This document shows, one piece after another, positions 48,040 through 61,900 of a stretch of 64,000 bases of DNA. The notes below the pieces were generated by a model. That model worked only from the letters and a program-made list of their open reading frames with translations, searched no databases and was not told the DNA's origin. Within the stretch, counting starts at the first letter, position 1. The number at the start of each line of letters is the position of its first letter. The stretch is from Escarpia spicata. Lineage: Eukaryota; Annelida; Polychaeta; Sabellida; Siboglinidae. The position numbers and the translations under genes are program-made. The stretch lies in assembly GCA_963995525.1 (NCBI GenBank), contig OZ023206.1:20649999-20713998 (forward strand), given 5' to 3'.

Positions 48040-48300
48040 ATGTGTATATATATGCCGAGGAAGCAACAAAAGAAGTTGGTCAGTCGTATGTGATCACAAC
48101 GTTTGATCTTGGCGTATGCATGAAAAACACTACGACAGAGCTTTGCATTGCCACAAGATCATGCTTGAATGTCGGGAAAGGTTGTTCGTCGACGAGTATC
48201 TCAAGGAGCAGAATGATGAAACTATCTTGCCATCTCTTTCTGACGAGTCGATCAAGAAGATAAATTCCTTCATGGAAACTGTTAGCGCAGACACTCTAAT
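48040..48300 (+). pseudogene. Possible transposon ORF fragment (DUF6589-like)
   Basis: One frame reads AEEATKEVGQSYVITTFDLG; after a shift near 48115 another reads KHYDRALHCHKIMLECRERL then FVDEYL..ILPSLSDESIKK. The paired pattern (..YV.TTFDL.V.. then H..RA...HK...E...RL) recalls the DUF6589-type proteins carried by invertebrate transposons. This is recognition from memory of a family with weak motifs; the piece is short, frameshifted and without boundaries. Confidence 0.3.
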
Positions 48301-48695
48301 AATAATATGCAGAACATACAGAGGACCCATCAATCCGACTGCCCCTGCGGGGGAGACGGCGACGGCTGCAGCAGTCGGTGCGTGTTTGGTCTCTGTCTAC
48401 GGGTCTTGCCTTTTCACCGTTTCCCCACTTATTTGAATCGATACATAAAAACGTGAGAATGTTTCTAATGCTATAGCTACGATTGTTAGTAAACCTGGCT
48501 GGCATGTCACCACCCAATGTAAAAGTATTAGGTTTGCTAAAACGTGCTGCGATGCACGAATTTTGGACAGTTAGTAGATCTGTACTCTAGTTTATTTTTG
48601 ACATGCTACTTTATTATTACTGTACACTTTTCGCGAGAATGATCCATATGTATATATACAACATTAATTATTTGAGCAAGAATAAAGGAAAACAG

Positions 48696-48883
48696 ACAGT
48701 GCACTCTGGATGAGGTCAAACCTCCAGGGTCCCATAACAATACTGATAAGTGAAACTTCTGATAATTAGAAAGTTATCTGAAAGTATCTTTATTGGGATG
48801 TACAGCCAGGACCGAGGAAGAAGTTGGACTTAACTTAGTGAAAATCAACTTATGTGAGTTCGAGTTATTTGGAATGCACTGTA
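48696..48883. mobile_element. pogo/Tigger-like MITE (188 bp)
   Basis: ACAGTGCACTCTGGATGAGG at the left; the right end complement begins TACAGTGCATTCCAAATAAC then TCGAACTCACATAAG, the AACTCGAACTC style of pogo/Tigger termini. No coding content. Confidence 0.55.
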
Positions 48884-51800
48884 TATGATCAACGCATACA
48901 GATAATTATGTAGAAGCAAATTAAAAGTTGGCCAATGCAATAGATTGGGATTTTAGTCTGACTGAATCAGCATAACAAGGCTCTCTTGTATTCCTTTTCC
49001 ATTTAGCCATCTGTACATTTGGTGATAAGTCCCATAATATAATATCTAAACTGAATTAATCTGCACAGTGTTGAATTAGTTAACTTACATTTAGGCTCAG
49101 TTTCCTAAATTCAACTTTGTTTATTTGCAGGAACATTTGACAAATCAACAGTTTAAAAACAGCCGAGCTGATGGAAAGAGGAAATTGAAGAGCTCTACTC
49201 AACTGTGCCTTTATTAATTAGGCAATGGGTCACCTGACATAAGATGGTGCCTGATTTGTTCCCTTTGTTCTTCCCCATTCTGGGGTAAGACCACATTAAT
49301 GATTCGTCTGCCAATACCGACCGAAAGAGTGTCCTTAAAAATACCGTTTTGGTGTGATGTGTGAATTTTGACATGATACATGTTAGTCCAGTGAATCCTG
49401 AATGTACTACTGCATTAGACCTTTCAAGAGGTAGCAATAAACATACGCTAGTCGCTCGCGTATTCGCACAATGGCTATTTTGGAGCACGCACCAATATTT
49501 CAAAATCCGTCACCAGATTGGGGCGAAATTGAGGGGTGTCAGGTTTGGGTGGATTTTTTTGAAAAATGAGGTAAAGAGAGTTTTCCACAGCACTTGTGTC
49601 AATGAAGGTCAAATATGCTGTGAAATTTTCAAGAAAATCGTAAGATAAATTTTGCAGGAAATGAAGGAAACGTTATAATGGCCGCCTATGTAAAATTTAA
49701 ATGTGCTGTTACCCCTTCTGTTCTGTGCGACATCTACTGGGAAGTTGTACATCACATCGTGTTTCAAATGGATGTGTGCATCTGATAGCTTGGTGTATCA
49801 ACATGCATAACAGTGCTATTAATTGGACAATGTGTTAACTGACACAGTAGTGAAGAAGGTGTCTGCCACATTAGTTCCGTGTGGCTTCTGTTGGGAATAT
49901 GTACATCACTACATGTTTCAAATGGATTTGTGCAATCGATCGATTTGTGCACCCAAATGCACATCATCCCGTCATTATTTTGCAAAGTAGGAGTACATAA
50001 TACTATTTATGCTTTCTTATGCTCATCGTGTTTGGATTGTGTTCTACAGCATATTCTTCAAAAAAATTCGAAACAAGTTTGTGTTAAAGTGAACTATACT
50101 GGGAGTAGTGAATAAAAAGGTGTAGACGAAGTTGATTTTACATTAATTTTGAAAATTCATAAAATATAAACGTTCCACAACATTCTAAATGTTGTATGGA
50201 TCTTCGTGAGTTAAATCCACCGATGATGACTGAAAACATTGTTTTAAAATATGCGTTACTTTTAAAGTTTTGTAACTTCATTTCCATCATACAACGGCTA
50301 TTTTATTTGTTATCATCGAAATGGGAGTTCAACAGAAACAAATTGAATATATTTTATTCTAAATAATGGGCAGAACAAATTGCACTCCCACTACAAAATA
50401 AAACATGTATAGATCTAGCTGAGGTAGGACCCTTGTTGTTACACTGATGCAATATATTTTGTCGACAACAATGCTCTTTACAGATATACAATTTTTCAAA
50501 CAAAAATGTAACCCTTTGTAGATAGGTAAGTAGATAACTACATATGATATTTTATTAGTGCACATTGCTAAACGTAGCTAATCGAAATCTTACGGACAGT
50601 TCCGAATTATACGGATCGTGAAGGCGGGGCCAAATTGGAAACTCTGCGTACGCGGAGTTATTTTATCGATGTATTGTTAAGGTCATTAGTGATTAATAAA
50701 ACATAATTCTAATGAAATAAAAGAATATAATTACATGGAATAATCATATTAAGAGGATTACTTAATAATTGGGTACATTACAAAGATATTAAAATGATCA
50801 AAGAATCGCTTTAAAATGTAAGGATAATTATGGTTTTGTTGGCTCGCTCAACGGGTAACAGTACCTAAAAGGTAAATACCGATGGGCTGTGCGGAAAAAA
50901 ATTACCCAGCAACAATACATTCAGTATTTTATTAGCATTGGATTATTTTTTTAGGAAAATAAATCGGACATATTGCAAGATGAGATTTCTGCCAAAATAA
51001 AAACATTATGGAACCTAATCTAGTCAGCTATTTTGGCTCTCATGCAGAATAGGACTGCGTGACGTAATATCCGGTTCGTTGTAGCGGGTCACAAAGGGCG
51101 TCTCTTGAATGATGCTACGCTCGCTATAGGCTGTACATCGGGGATTGAATAGACACTGTTAGAATAATACTACTCATTTTGAGCATAGGCAGATCCAGGG
51201 GGGCTTGTGCGACACGTGCCCCCAGAACCTGAAGTTTTGGTATATTGGAGAGCAACAGGGGTGTTCATTTCGAGTGGTTTGCCCCCTTCCTCCAACATCA
51301 CCCTGTCTGGACCACCACTGATGAGGTACACACCCTAGGTAGTCGGAACACACGTTGGCGGTTGGAATATAATTTAATTGACAGTTATTACTACCATGCA
51401 AGTCATTTCTGGTTGATAACAGCTTCTACGATGCAACGGTAGCATATACCTTGTTGGCACCAATGTTTGTGCAAAATTCATATGAAAATAGCACAGATAC
51501 ACGCAAGCAAACACAACTGGAAATGACGCTGCCTTAAACATCTAGGTGTACAGGACACTAGTCCGTGTTCTCACATGCGACCGGACCGCAGCTTGATAGT
51601 CCCATGTACACTGCACGAAAACGCCGACGGACAACACAATTGATCCTGCCGTAATGACCGTACCTACTAGGACACCGTATGTTTTGCGACACGTCAAAAA
51701 TCTAGACAAATTATTATTTTTCAGTACTGTATGTTTTGGAGCATTGCTAAGAATTAAACGAATCCTTAAAGTTCCGTACCTATGTATTTCACATGAATAC

Positions 51801-52510
51801 CTTTTTATAATTATCATTACATTTAGTGGTTAAAGTTATATACATGAATTTAGTCAGTCCTCATGGCTGTACATTCAATAATATCCAAGTTCAAATACAA
51901 ATATTAACAAACAACACTGCCAATATCTAAGAAACAGAAAACAATTACATTGACAAGATATCATTAATAATGCATTTCTCTGGCATGTAATACTTTATAT
52001 TTTTATTAAAATATGTTGTTTTCTATACTCTATATAACACGTATATTTGTTATCTCCATCAGTGTAATATGTAACATCTAAGTAAGATATGTTTACATTA
52101 CCATGATAATCTTGAATAATTATTATATGGACAAAATAAACCTGCATCTGCACAAAAACATAAACATACACCGATTAACACCCACGGCAAACAGACGCAT
52201 GCAAGCATGTATCTATGCATACACATTATACCAGATCTGGCTAAACTTGGCATAACTGCTGGTTCCATCTTCACAACATGTAATAATATACAGATATGTC
52301 GTTGTGTTGATTACCCATAGTTTATTCAGTTTCCATCAACGTGGGAATGTATACACCCATATATAGCATTCATACGGAATTCATTTTAATTTACAGATAA
52401 ATCGATATGCAGACATCAGATCAAATATAGTGGATAGCAATGCTCAATCAGCATTTCTGACAAAACCTGGCTGATTTCATTTGATGCTGATATATTATTG
52501 GTTGGGTTTG
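48884..52510. other. Anonymous region with a diverged duplication
   Basis: No gene recognised in 3.6 kb. A diverged tandem duplication occurs at about 49725-49830 and 49875-49985, sharing TACATCAC and TGTTTCAAATGGATTTGTGC motifs. The minus frames at 49195-49503 and 49764-49985 run through related units (..CQVTHCLIN.. / ..CQLTHCPIN..), which suggests an old repeat, not two genes. Confidence 0.4.
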
Positions 52511-52514
52511 CTTA

Positions 52515-52720
52515 TCCATTTCCGGACGTTGCAGCCTTGATGGATTGTCTATAAACAGCTCTTTCGTTTGCCAGTCTCCCCACTCGCCAGACGTCTGCTC
52601 CCAACCATTCCTCTATGTCCTTCTCACATTGTTTCCTAGGTCTTCCTCTGCTTCTGCCGCCTTCCACTTTTCCTTCCATTATTAGTCTCTCTAGAGAGAT
52701 ATTCAAAACTGTCCACTCTT
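52515..52720 (-). pseudogene. LINE ORF2 C-terminal fragment
   Basis: Minus-strand frame LERLIMEGKVEGGRSRGRPR then KQCEKDIEEWLG and AVYRQSIKAA. The GK.EG.R.RGRP...W..D...W...RLA..R..(W)R motif is the C-terminal end of many APE-type LINE ORF2 proteins. No RT core present. Confidence 0.7.
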
Positions 52721-52927
52721 TCTATTTCCTCACCATCTACTAGGACTTGGATGGTTCTCGACATCCCTTCACATCCATAATCTCAGTCTGATATATTATA
52801 TTACCTGATAAATGGTGACACTTGATTGAGATTAACTGCAGACAGAATTTAAAGTAAAAGGAAAGATTTCACACAAAATAAATGGCATGTTTAATTACAG
52901 TTGCCGGCAGTACAAGTGACGCCCCCT

Positions 52928-55900
52928 CTACTTGGTGGGTGTGTACGTGCCGCCGCGTGTAATACATTCCTCCCAGTCCGGCCAGAAAGTCTGCTTCATA
53001 GTCTCGACGTATTCTCCAAGGTTTGGCAGCTCCTCTGGTGACAGATACAAACAGGAATACACTTACATAGTCAACCAACTGGTCAATTCAACTTAAAGGG
53101 AGCTAGTCAGTTCCTCTACCCTAGATTAGCCAGCGTAGTAATCTGTAACAGGAAGTCTGCTGTGTTGAACGTGTGAAAATGTGAAATTGTTGCATCAAAG
53201 GGAATTGTTATTAACTCGGCCCGTCTCTGCATTATTGTCAATAAAGTTTGTTTTGAAAGTGGACGTTTTGTTTAACATTTGAACAAGCTCCGGGGCGTAT
53301 CTTCTAAATTGTGAATGTTGCTACAGGCTTACTAAACATAATTTGGCAGACCGTGTTCCTTCTATACAGTTAGTATAGTCTCAAGAACATTTTATTAATT
53401 AAAAAATGAAAAATTAGGAACAGACTTTCTCCATTTAATGGTAATAATAGTATACTTCTATAATGTCTATGAACGTGAGCTCAGAAATGCAACAAGCAAG
53501 AATCATTAGGCAAAATCGTGAACAGAGAAGGGCAAGAGTCATCATTAGAGCAAGGAACCACCGGAGGGTATGCAATTTCAACACATTTAAGTCTTGATTT
53601 GTTACCAAAGGTGGCAATAGTTTTTAAGTAATGTAGACTTCATGCAAGATTTTGGGTGCAGCTACAGAGAAAGCTCAATTGCCAATGTTAAAAGGAAACA
53701 AAAGACAACTTTTTGGAGTTCTGCACCTAAAAAAGTTAAAGGGAAAGAAAAGGTAAATATTTGTCTGAATTACATGAGTTTCTGAGTATCATGCACTAGA
53801 CTAGTATTTCCAGTTTAGTGACCAGCGAACTGGAAATAATAGGCACTCGTGATGACAAGCTTTCTATCAAAATGGCGCTGTCCGTACAACTTATACTCTG
53901 TATCTTCAACAAGATTAATCCAGTAAAGTACAGGCATTATATTCTTGTAGCTGCAAATGGTTAGTTGTAATTAACTCTGTTAAATGCATAGGACCAAATG
54001 ATTACCTTTCATTTTCCCTTTTAAAATTAAGGTTGATGGACATTGTTATGAAACAGATGAACTGCGTTGCCTGGGGAAATGTGAAAAACACAGGAGCCTA
54101 ATCAAATAGGATGGCTGTGGTGTAGGAAGGACACAGTATGTAATGGGGCTATCTGAATTTTTTTTTGGAGGGGCTTAGCCAGAGAAGCATCTGCCCATCT
54201 TCAAGCCTGGAGGATGACTGACCAAGAGGGGTAATTACAACTGATAAGACTCATGGAATTTAGAGGGGCCAGCTGGTCAGTAGATTAACTAACTGTTCCA
54301 AGTATACAGGTTGACATCAATGACTATAATTGTCATAACAGGTAGGAAAACAAATCAAATGGATCAGTATTAATTAACAAAATAGCTCAAAGAACACTGG
54401 TTTGTCATTAAAAAACTAAACAGGCCAATAATGGCTGTGAGTGGCGTGAATGACCTCCATGCAAGCCGTTCGTGTGTAAAAAGGCACACTTTTGTGTAAT
54501 TCAAGACTGGATAAAATAATTTTTGTCTATGTGAAGTATACAAATGTTTGAAAGGAAAAGTTAAACTTGTAGTGAACAACTATTTATTTAATCACATTTG
54601 TAATTACAAGAACACAGTTAGAATTTTTGTTGTTGTTGTCATACATGCAATTCAAAAAGGTGGATTTGAAACCACGGTTCTCTCAATTGACAGTTGGGCA
54701 TTGCTCCGCCAGCACAATAGCCATCGTCCGGTAAATTTTACCAATGCCCACAAGAAAGTGGACAGGCCCTTAGCCAGAGTCCAATTCTCCCGTTCTTGGA
54801 ACAGTTTAAAAAAAATCACAATGGGTTTTTCTTTTTCATTAATGGGTCTTTTGGTATTTGGGTAAGAGGATTTTAATTGTTCAGATACCATGATGTCATA
54901 TTGGATCATGAAGCAGTTATATTCTCTCTATAACAAGGCTAAACGGCTTTGTTCTATGTGTGAATGTGGGACTGTAGTCTGAAGTTTGAGTATTTTGCGA
55001 GCCTCGAGGGGGAGGGTGCAGTTGGAGGTTTTCAGTGGTTTACAGTCCCATGAATATTCACCTTCTGTCTTCGATGACCAATGCATGTGCAGCGTGGTTT
55101 TTCATGAGCATTCGACATTAGAAAATTTCACAATCGTGGCTACGGGCCTGAAAGTTGGTATTAAGTAGCAACATTTTGAAATTGGAGTTTTGTGCCTTTT
55201 TGGATTACATAGATCAAAAGCTTTAAAATGTTACCTCATTCATTGAAATATCTTTAGCGGTTTTGTATGTACTGTTAAAACAAAAGTAAACTTTAAAATG
55301 TGATGTTTCGAAAAATTAAGTCATTTTGATGAATACTGTCTACTGTTTTTAAATTATGTGTTTTTAAATGCACATATGTTATTAGTTTTGGATTATTTGT
55401 TGAGGAAAATAAACTGGACAATGAACAACGTAGTTCAAACTCCGAACAGGACACACTTTTGATTAACTCAGGACTGGCACAAAATTATCTATGGCTAATG
55501 GCCTGGTTGGCATGACTAGTGTATCTCAGACAGTGGCTATTACAATGACTGCATCAAATTGCCAGTCTTGGTAACTTACACATGGTTGTCACGACACCTA
55601 TTCGACACAAACCATGCATGACAAACAAAGAATAAAGACAAACAAACCTTTCATGTACTTTTCTAGAGGTGACCCGGGCAGAACCCAGTAAACAAGTGCA
55701 AGCATTCCAAATACGGCGCAGTCAACCTCACATGGCTTGTCTCCCATAAAAAAACTTCTTCTTTCCTGAAACACATTCCAGTCCAATATGTTAAGATGAA
55801 GGCACTTTTCGGAAAGATATAAAGGCCCACTCACTGTAATTCTTTGTGCAAGATATTTGTGTCTTGTACAGGTTAGCATAGCTGACATTTTGTGCAGTCT

Positions 55901-58900
55901 TCACTGGGGAAATAAAATAAAAAGAGAGATTATATTCCCTGGGTTGTTATTTGACCTGATACAACTAGCAAAGAGAGCAGAGGCAGAACAACACAAAGGA
56001 CACAGGAAAAGGTCACAGCTGAGATGGCAGGACTGCGTGAGGAGGGACACGAGAAGATCAGGGGAGGTTGAAAGATAGAGCAAGGGAGTTATAGATAGAA
56101 CATTAAAAACACCGAATTCATCTTTATATTTTATTTATCTTATTTTGTGCGTTTTAGTTATTGCCTTTCTTATTTAGGAAAACCTGATCCACACATAACT
56201 TAACAATTTCACATTACAGTCAAAGGTATTAATGTCATAATTCTCCAATGTCACAAACCTGCAAAATGTTTATTCTACATATATGCTACATTGTGATAGT
56301 GAAAAATTAACAACATTGGGAAACAGACCTGGGGCCGAGTACGTTTTCATGAGTAAGATTACAAGTACTCTAACGATGGATAAGTATGAGTACAAGTATA
56401 TTGCTAAAAGCTGAGTATGAGTACAACTACGAGTACATTCTCACGAGTATGAGTACATAAAAAAAATAAAAATATTAATGTATTTTAAAATTATTAATTA
56501 ATCTAATTGATATAACTCAGCACAAGTGAATATGCAATGGCAGTTGATACAATTTTTATGAGGAAAACTGTAAAAAACACTTCATTTCATCAACAATGAA
56601 ATTCACTTTTTTGGCATTCATTTCAGTGGCATCCTATGATCTTATCGTCTATTTGCCATTGCACCTAATGAACACGAGTTGTTCAAAGGTTGAGTCTTTC
56701 AGGCTGCACTGTTCAGGGCGGAATACTTTCCCGCCTATGCTAAATACCCTTTCAACTGTGGCTGATGAGGCTGGCATGCTGAGATGGTGAGGGACCAACT
56801 GAGCCAGAGTTGGATAATTGTTGCGTTGACCCTTCCAGAACTGCAGTGGGTCACTGACGATCTGTACGTGGCTGACTGAGATATTCGTTCACCTCTACAA
56901 TCAGCAATCTGCTGATATTAGAAGTTTGCAATTTATATTTTCTGATCATAGACTACTGGTTGTTGAGAGGGTTAGCACATATCCATATGAGAGGGTTAGC
57001 ATATGTCCATATGACAGGCTCAAAATCCCGTTTGGACTTTTTAGCCAGGCTGCTGGCACGCGATTGTACTGATGTAGGAGGCAGTCTGACTTGAGTCACC
57101 TTATACTTCTACAGAGGAAGACTGGCAGCTCTTGTTCTTAGCAGTAAGCACTGTTGGTTGGTTCTTAGCAGTTAGCACTGTTGGTTGTTTCTTAGCAGTT
57201 AGCACTGTTGGTTGGTTCTTAGCAGGTAGCACTGTTGGTTGGTTCTTAGCAGTTAGCAATGTTGGTTGGTTCTTAGCAGTTAGCACTGTTGGTTGGTTCT
57301 TAGCAGTTAGCACTGTTGGTTGGTTCTGAGCAGTTAACACTGTTGGTTGGTTCTTAGCAGTTAGCACATTGGTTGTAGTTTGTCAATTTCGACTACAAGC
57401 ACCTATCACTTCCCATTCATACAATATGTTGTTATAATAACAGATAATAACGGATAATGTTGTTATACTGAGACCAGTCTGCCTGTCTTCAAGACTGGCA
57501 GGTGACCGGTAATTACAACTGATAAGACAGGTGGAATTTAGAGGGAGCCAGCGGGCCACTGACTGACTGACTGACTGACTGACTGACTGACTGACTGACT
57601 GACTCACTCACTCACTCACTCACTCACTCACTCACTCACTCACTCACTCACTCACTCATGTCAGCCACTGGGGTTGAACATTAGTGGCTTCAATCATCCG
57701 TCTCCAGATCCCTCTGTCTGCCATTGCCTTCTTCAGCTCCTTCGTCTCTAAACCCACATCTTCCTTTAAGCAGTCAATGTCAGTTGCTGCTGGTCTTCCT
57801 GCCTTGGTTCTTCCATGTGTCGGTTGCCACAAGATGGACTTAGATGCCATTTTATCCTTATGTCTGTAGCAGTGTCCGGCAAATCTCAATCGTCTTCTTT
57901 TTATTTTATCAGTGACTTTACACATTCCACTGTATAGTTTTATGTTTGTCAAATGCTGTTGCCAGTGAATGTTAAATGCGACTCGAAGCATCCTTGTATA
58001 AAACCGTCTAGTTGTTTGTCAAGTTTTTTTTTTCATTGTCCATGTTTTGCATCCATAGAGTAGCACAGACTCTACTGTTGCAATAAATAGTCGCTGCTTG
58101 ATTTTGCGCGGGAGTGTATATTTCCATACTACCGGTAGGTTTAGTTGGCTGAGTGCTCTCCATGCCATTGCTTTCCTGGTTTTGATGTCTTTGTCTGTTG
58201 TGCAGACCCAGGAGCCAAGGTATTTGTAGTCATAAACCTTCTCTAAAACAGCTCCTTCTCTGGCAACAATGCTGGTGTTTCCTAATTGGTTGAATGTGAT
58301 ACATTTGGTATTTCCAGGATTGCTCTTTAAACCAATCCTTGCGTATGATGTTTCCACTCATGTTAGAAGCTCCTGTGTCTGATTGATCACTTCTGATAGT
58401 AGCGCAATATCTTCAGCAAATTTGAAATCGCCACAGTGCATAGTCAAGGACTATCATGAAGAGGTATGGTGCCAGCATGTCACCCTGTAGCACTTCCGCC
58501 ATTATATCAAAAAGCTCAGTTTCTCCATCCGGTGATTGTACTTTGGCACGTGTGTTCCTGTACATGTTGGAAATTGATGTTACTAGCTGTTTGTGGACAC
58601 CGTAGGCCTCAAGAATCTTCATCATCTTGCCACGATGAACCGTATCAAATGCTATTTGGAAGTCTACGAATGTCATAATTGCAGGAAGATGCTTTGCTCT
58701 AATTCTTCTTCTCAGGGTTAGTATATGACCTACTGTTGTCCTCCCTGTCCAGAATCCATTCTGATTGTCTCTTAGGTGGTGGTAAATTTCAGGACGTATT
58801 CTGTTCAATATCATCTTGTTGATTGTCTTTGCCACAATGTGGCAACAGACCCTTGTAATTCCCTGCCATGCTTAAATCGCCATTCTTAGGTATTGGAATA

Positions 58901-61900
58901 ATGTTCAGAACTGTCCACTGTAGCTGTATTTTCCCTTCAATCAAAGCTTTGTTGCAAAACTTTAGCATGATACTGTCCAGATCGCAGTGTTTTATCACTT
59001 CAGGTGGTATACCATCATCCCCGCAGTTCTTTCATGGATTTCTTGGCCTTCTCATACTTGTCTCTTTCAAAAGGTCCTTCCTTGATGTTGATATTTGTGA
59101 TTACAGGTTGGATCTCTTCATCCTCATCTTCTATGTTGGGTGGACTGCCTAGTAGTTTGTGGAAGTGACCAGTTTTCCACCCTTTGTTCTGCAGTTTTGC
59201 CCTTTAGTTGTCCTTTACAAGCTGTCTTTCTACCACTTATCTGGTTTATAAGCTTCCAGCTCTGTGGCATTTTCGACTTTAGCAATGTTGCTGCACAATT
59301 CTTCCTCCTGCAAAATGTTGTAGGTTATCTCCATGTTCTTCTTGGCCTACTCATATCTCACTCTGTTGTCAGCTACAGTGTTTTGCTGGTAGACCTTATA
59401 GGCCTCTTTCACATTCTCTCTGGCTGGTGTTACTTGTGGATCATCTGAGTACATTTTCTTTTTCTGTTTCTTACTGACAGGAATAATGTTCTCTGTTGCA
59501 GCTCTATTTGCTGAAATGAAACGCTCATATCGCTCCGTTTCTGTTTCATCTCTCAATTCCAGAATATGAAATCTGTTCCGTACTTCACATGTGTACTGTT
59601 TTTGCAAGCCAAAATCCTTGCTTAGTGCACTCCAGTCATACTTCACTTTGCTTTGTGATGACTTTTTCATATGTACACTAATTCGTTTTGTAGCTGTGAC
59701 AATGCGAAGATCAGATCTGACACTTGTAAAGGTACTGTATGGTTCACAGTTCATCATGCTGTTTCTCCATTTTTTTTTACCAGGATATAATCAAGCTGTC
59801 GTTTTCCTGTTCGTCCATAAACATCCAGCGCTTTCCATTTCTCTTGCGGTATCTGGTGTTTGTGACCTCAAGATGTTTCTCAGTGATAAGATCAATAAGG
59901 AATTCCCCATTACAGTTTGTATTGTTATCGTAAGGGCCTGTATGGGTAAATTTGGCAACCCCTGGTCCAAGTCGTGCGTTAAAGTCTCCTACAACCAGCA
60001 ACATGTTGTGCACTGGTACCGATTCGATCGCCCTTCTTATGTTGTTGTAGTGGTCCTCTACGCTATCTACTTCAGCAGAGTTGAAGTTGGCAATCAGTAT
60101 TCGTTTACTATGTGTTGTAATGTTCTCTAGGGCTCCCATGCCCCTTGTGTTGAGCAGACTGCCTACTCCTCCCTCTGCTGTGTGTTGTAATGTTCTCTAG
60201 GGCTCCCGTGCCCCCTGTGTTGAGCAGAATGCCTACTCCTCCCTCTGCTGTGTGTTGTAATGTTCTCTAGGGCTCCCGTGTCCCTTGTGTTGAGCAGACT
60301 GCCTACTCCTCCCTCTGCTGTGTGTTGTAATGTTCTCTAGGGCTCCCGTGTCCCTTGTGTTGAGCAGACTGCCTACTCCTACCTCTGCTCTATGTTGTAA
60401 TGTTCTCTAGGGATCCCATGCCCCTTGTGTTGAGCTGACTGCCTACTCCTACCTCTGCTGTGTGTTGTAATGTTCTCTAGGGCTCCCATGCCCCTTGTGT
60501 TGAACAGAATGCCTACTCCTCCCTCTGCTATGTGTTGTAATGTTCTCTAGGGCTCCTGTGCCCCTTGTGTTGAGCAGAATGCCTACTCCTCCCTCTGCTG
60601 TGTGTTGTAATGTTCTCTAGGGCTCCCATGCCCCTTGTGTTGAGCAGAATGCCTACTCCTCCCTCTGCTGTGTGTTGTAATGTTCTCTAGGGCTCCCGTG
60701 CCCCTTGTGTTGAGCAGAATGCCTACTTCTCCCTCTGCTGTGTGTTGTAATGTTCTCTAGGGCTCCCATGCACACTGTGTTGAGCAGAATGCCTACTCCT
60801 CCCTCTGCTGTGTGTTGTAATGTTCTCTAGGGCTCCCACGCCCCTTGTGTTGAGCAGAATGCCTACTCCTCCCTCTGCTGTGTGTTGTAATGTTCTGTAG
60901 GGCTCCCGTGCCCCCTGTGTTGAGCAGAATGCCTACTCCTCCCTCTGCTGTGTGTTGTAATGTTCTCTAGGGCTCCCGTGTCCCTTGTGTTGAGCAGAAT
61001 GCCTACTCCTCCCTCTGCTGTGTGTTGTAATGTTCTCTATGGCTCAAATGCCCCCTGTGTTGAGCAGAATGCCTATTCCTCCCTCTGCTGCTTCAGTAGT
61101 CGCATTTCTCCAGACTGCGGCAGTGATGAAAGTTTTACCTTGGATCTGCTCGTATCGTACTGGTTCCTCATGTATTATACAATGCTCTTTAATACTAATT
61201 ACGTCAATTCCCTGTTTCTTCATGTTCTTCACTGATTCTTCTCTCAGCCTGGGTGATTGTATGGTTCAAGGTTGATATTTTTATGTTTTTTTGCATTTTA
61301 CTAGTTTCTGCCCTTTACATCCACTGTTGTCAAACTTAGTGTCCTTGTGGCTTTCATCGTAAGTCGTCATGTGACCCTTTTCGAGAATCAGTGGTCGTAC
61401 CAGAAGACAAGTCGACAGGGACTTTAACCCTGGTGTCGTATGTTGTAGCCATAATGTTTTTCTTTAGCTCTAGCTGGTGTGGGTGCCACTCCTGTCACCG
61501 CAGTGTTACTTCGGAGTATCCTTCTCCTAGACCACTCGCCTACCAAGGCTCATGAGCGTGGTCTACCCATTGCTATTTGTCCATGGCTGGAAGTTGGATT
61601 AGTGAGCATTGTCGGGACGTGTCCACACAGAGGTGGGCCCAGCACACTGCACCTAAGGGCTCCAGCCTGCTCCCAGATCCCTAGCACATTAGCCTGGGGC
61701 CGCAAGGTACCCAGTATCGGTAGTGTACCACAAGGCGGTTGTGCTGGGGGCTTGTCTATGGAGAGGCTATCTACCAGCAGGGGAGACTTACGTACTTGAC
61801 TCCCTTTTCACTCCCAATAAGGAAGGAAGTTAGCTGGTGGCTGTAGCTGAAAGCGAATAGCATGAAGTGCATGCACCATAAACTACCCACTACACTACAG

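Noticed and set aside
53462..53760. Small spliced basic protein on the plus strand in the FAXC intron
   Set aside because: A 35-codon basic frame ends at a GTATGC donor, but the only downstream block with an acceptor reads into a stop in the required phase.
60111..61090. CRISPR-like array
   Set aside because: Units are contiguous 70-bp copies of LINE sequence with no distinct spacers, in a eukaryotic genome.
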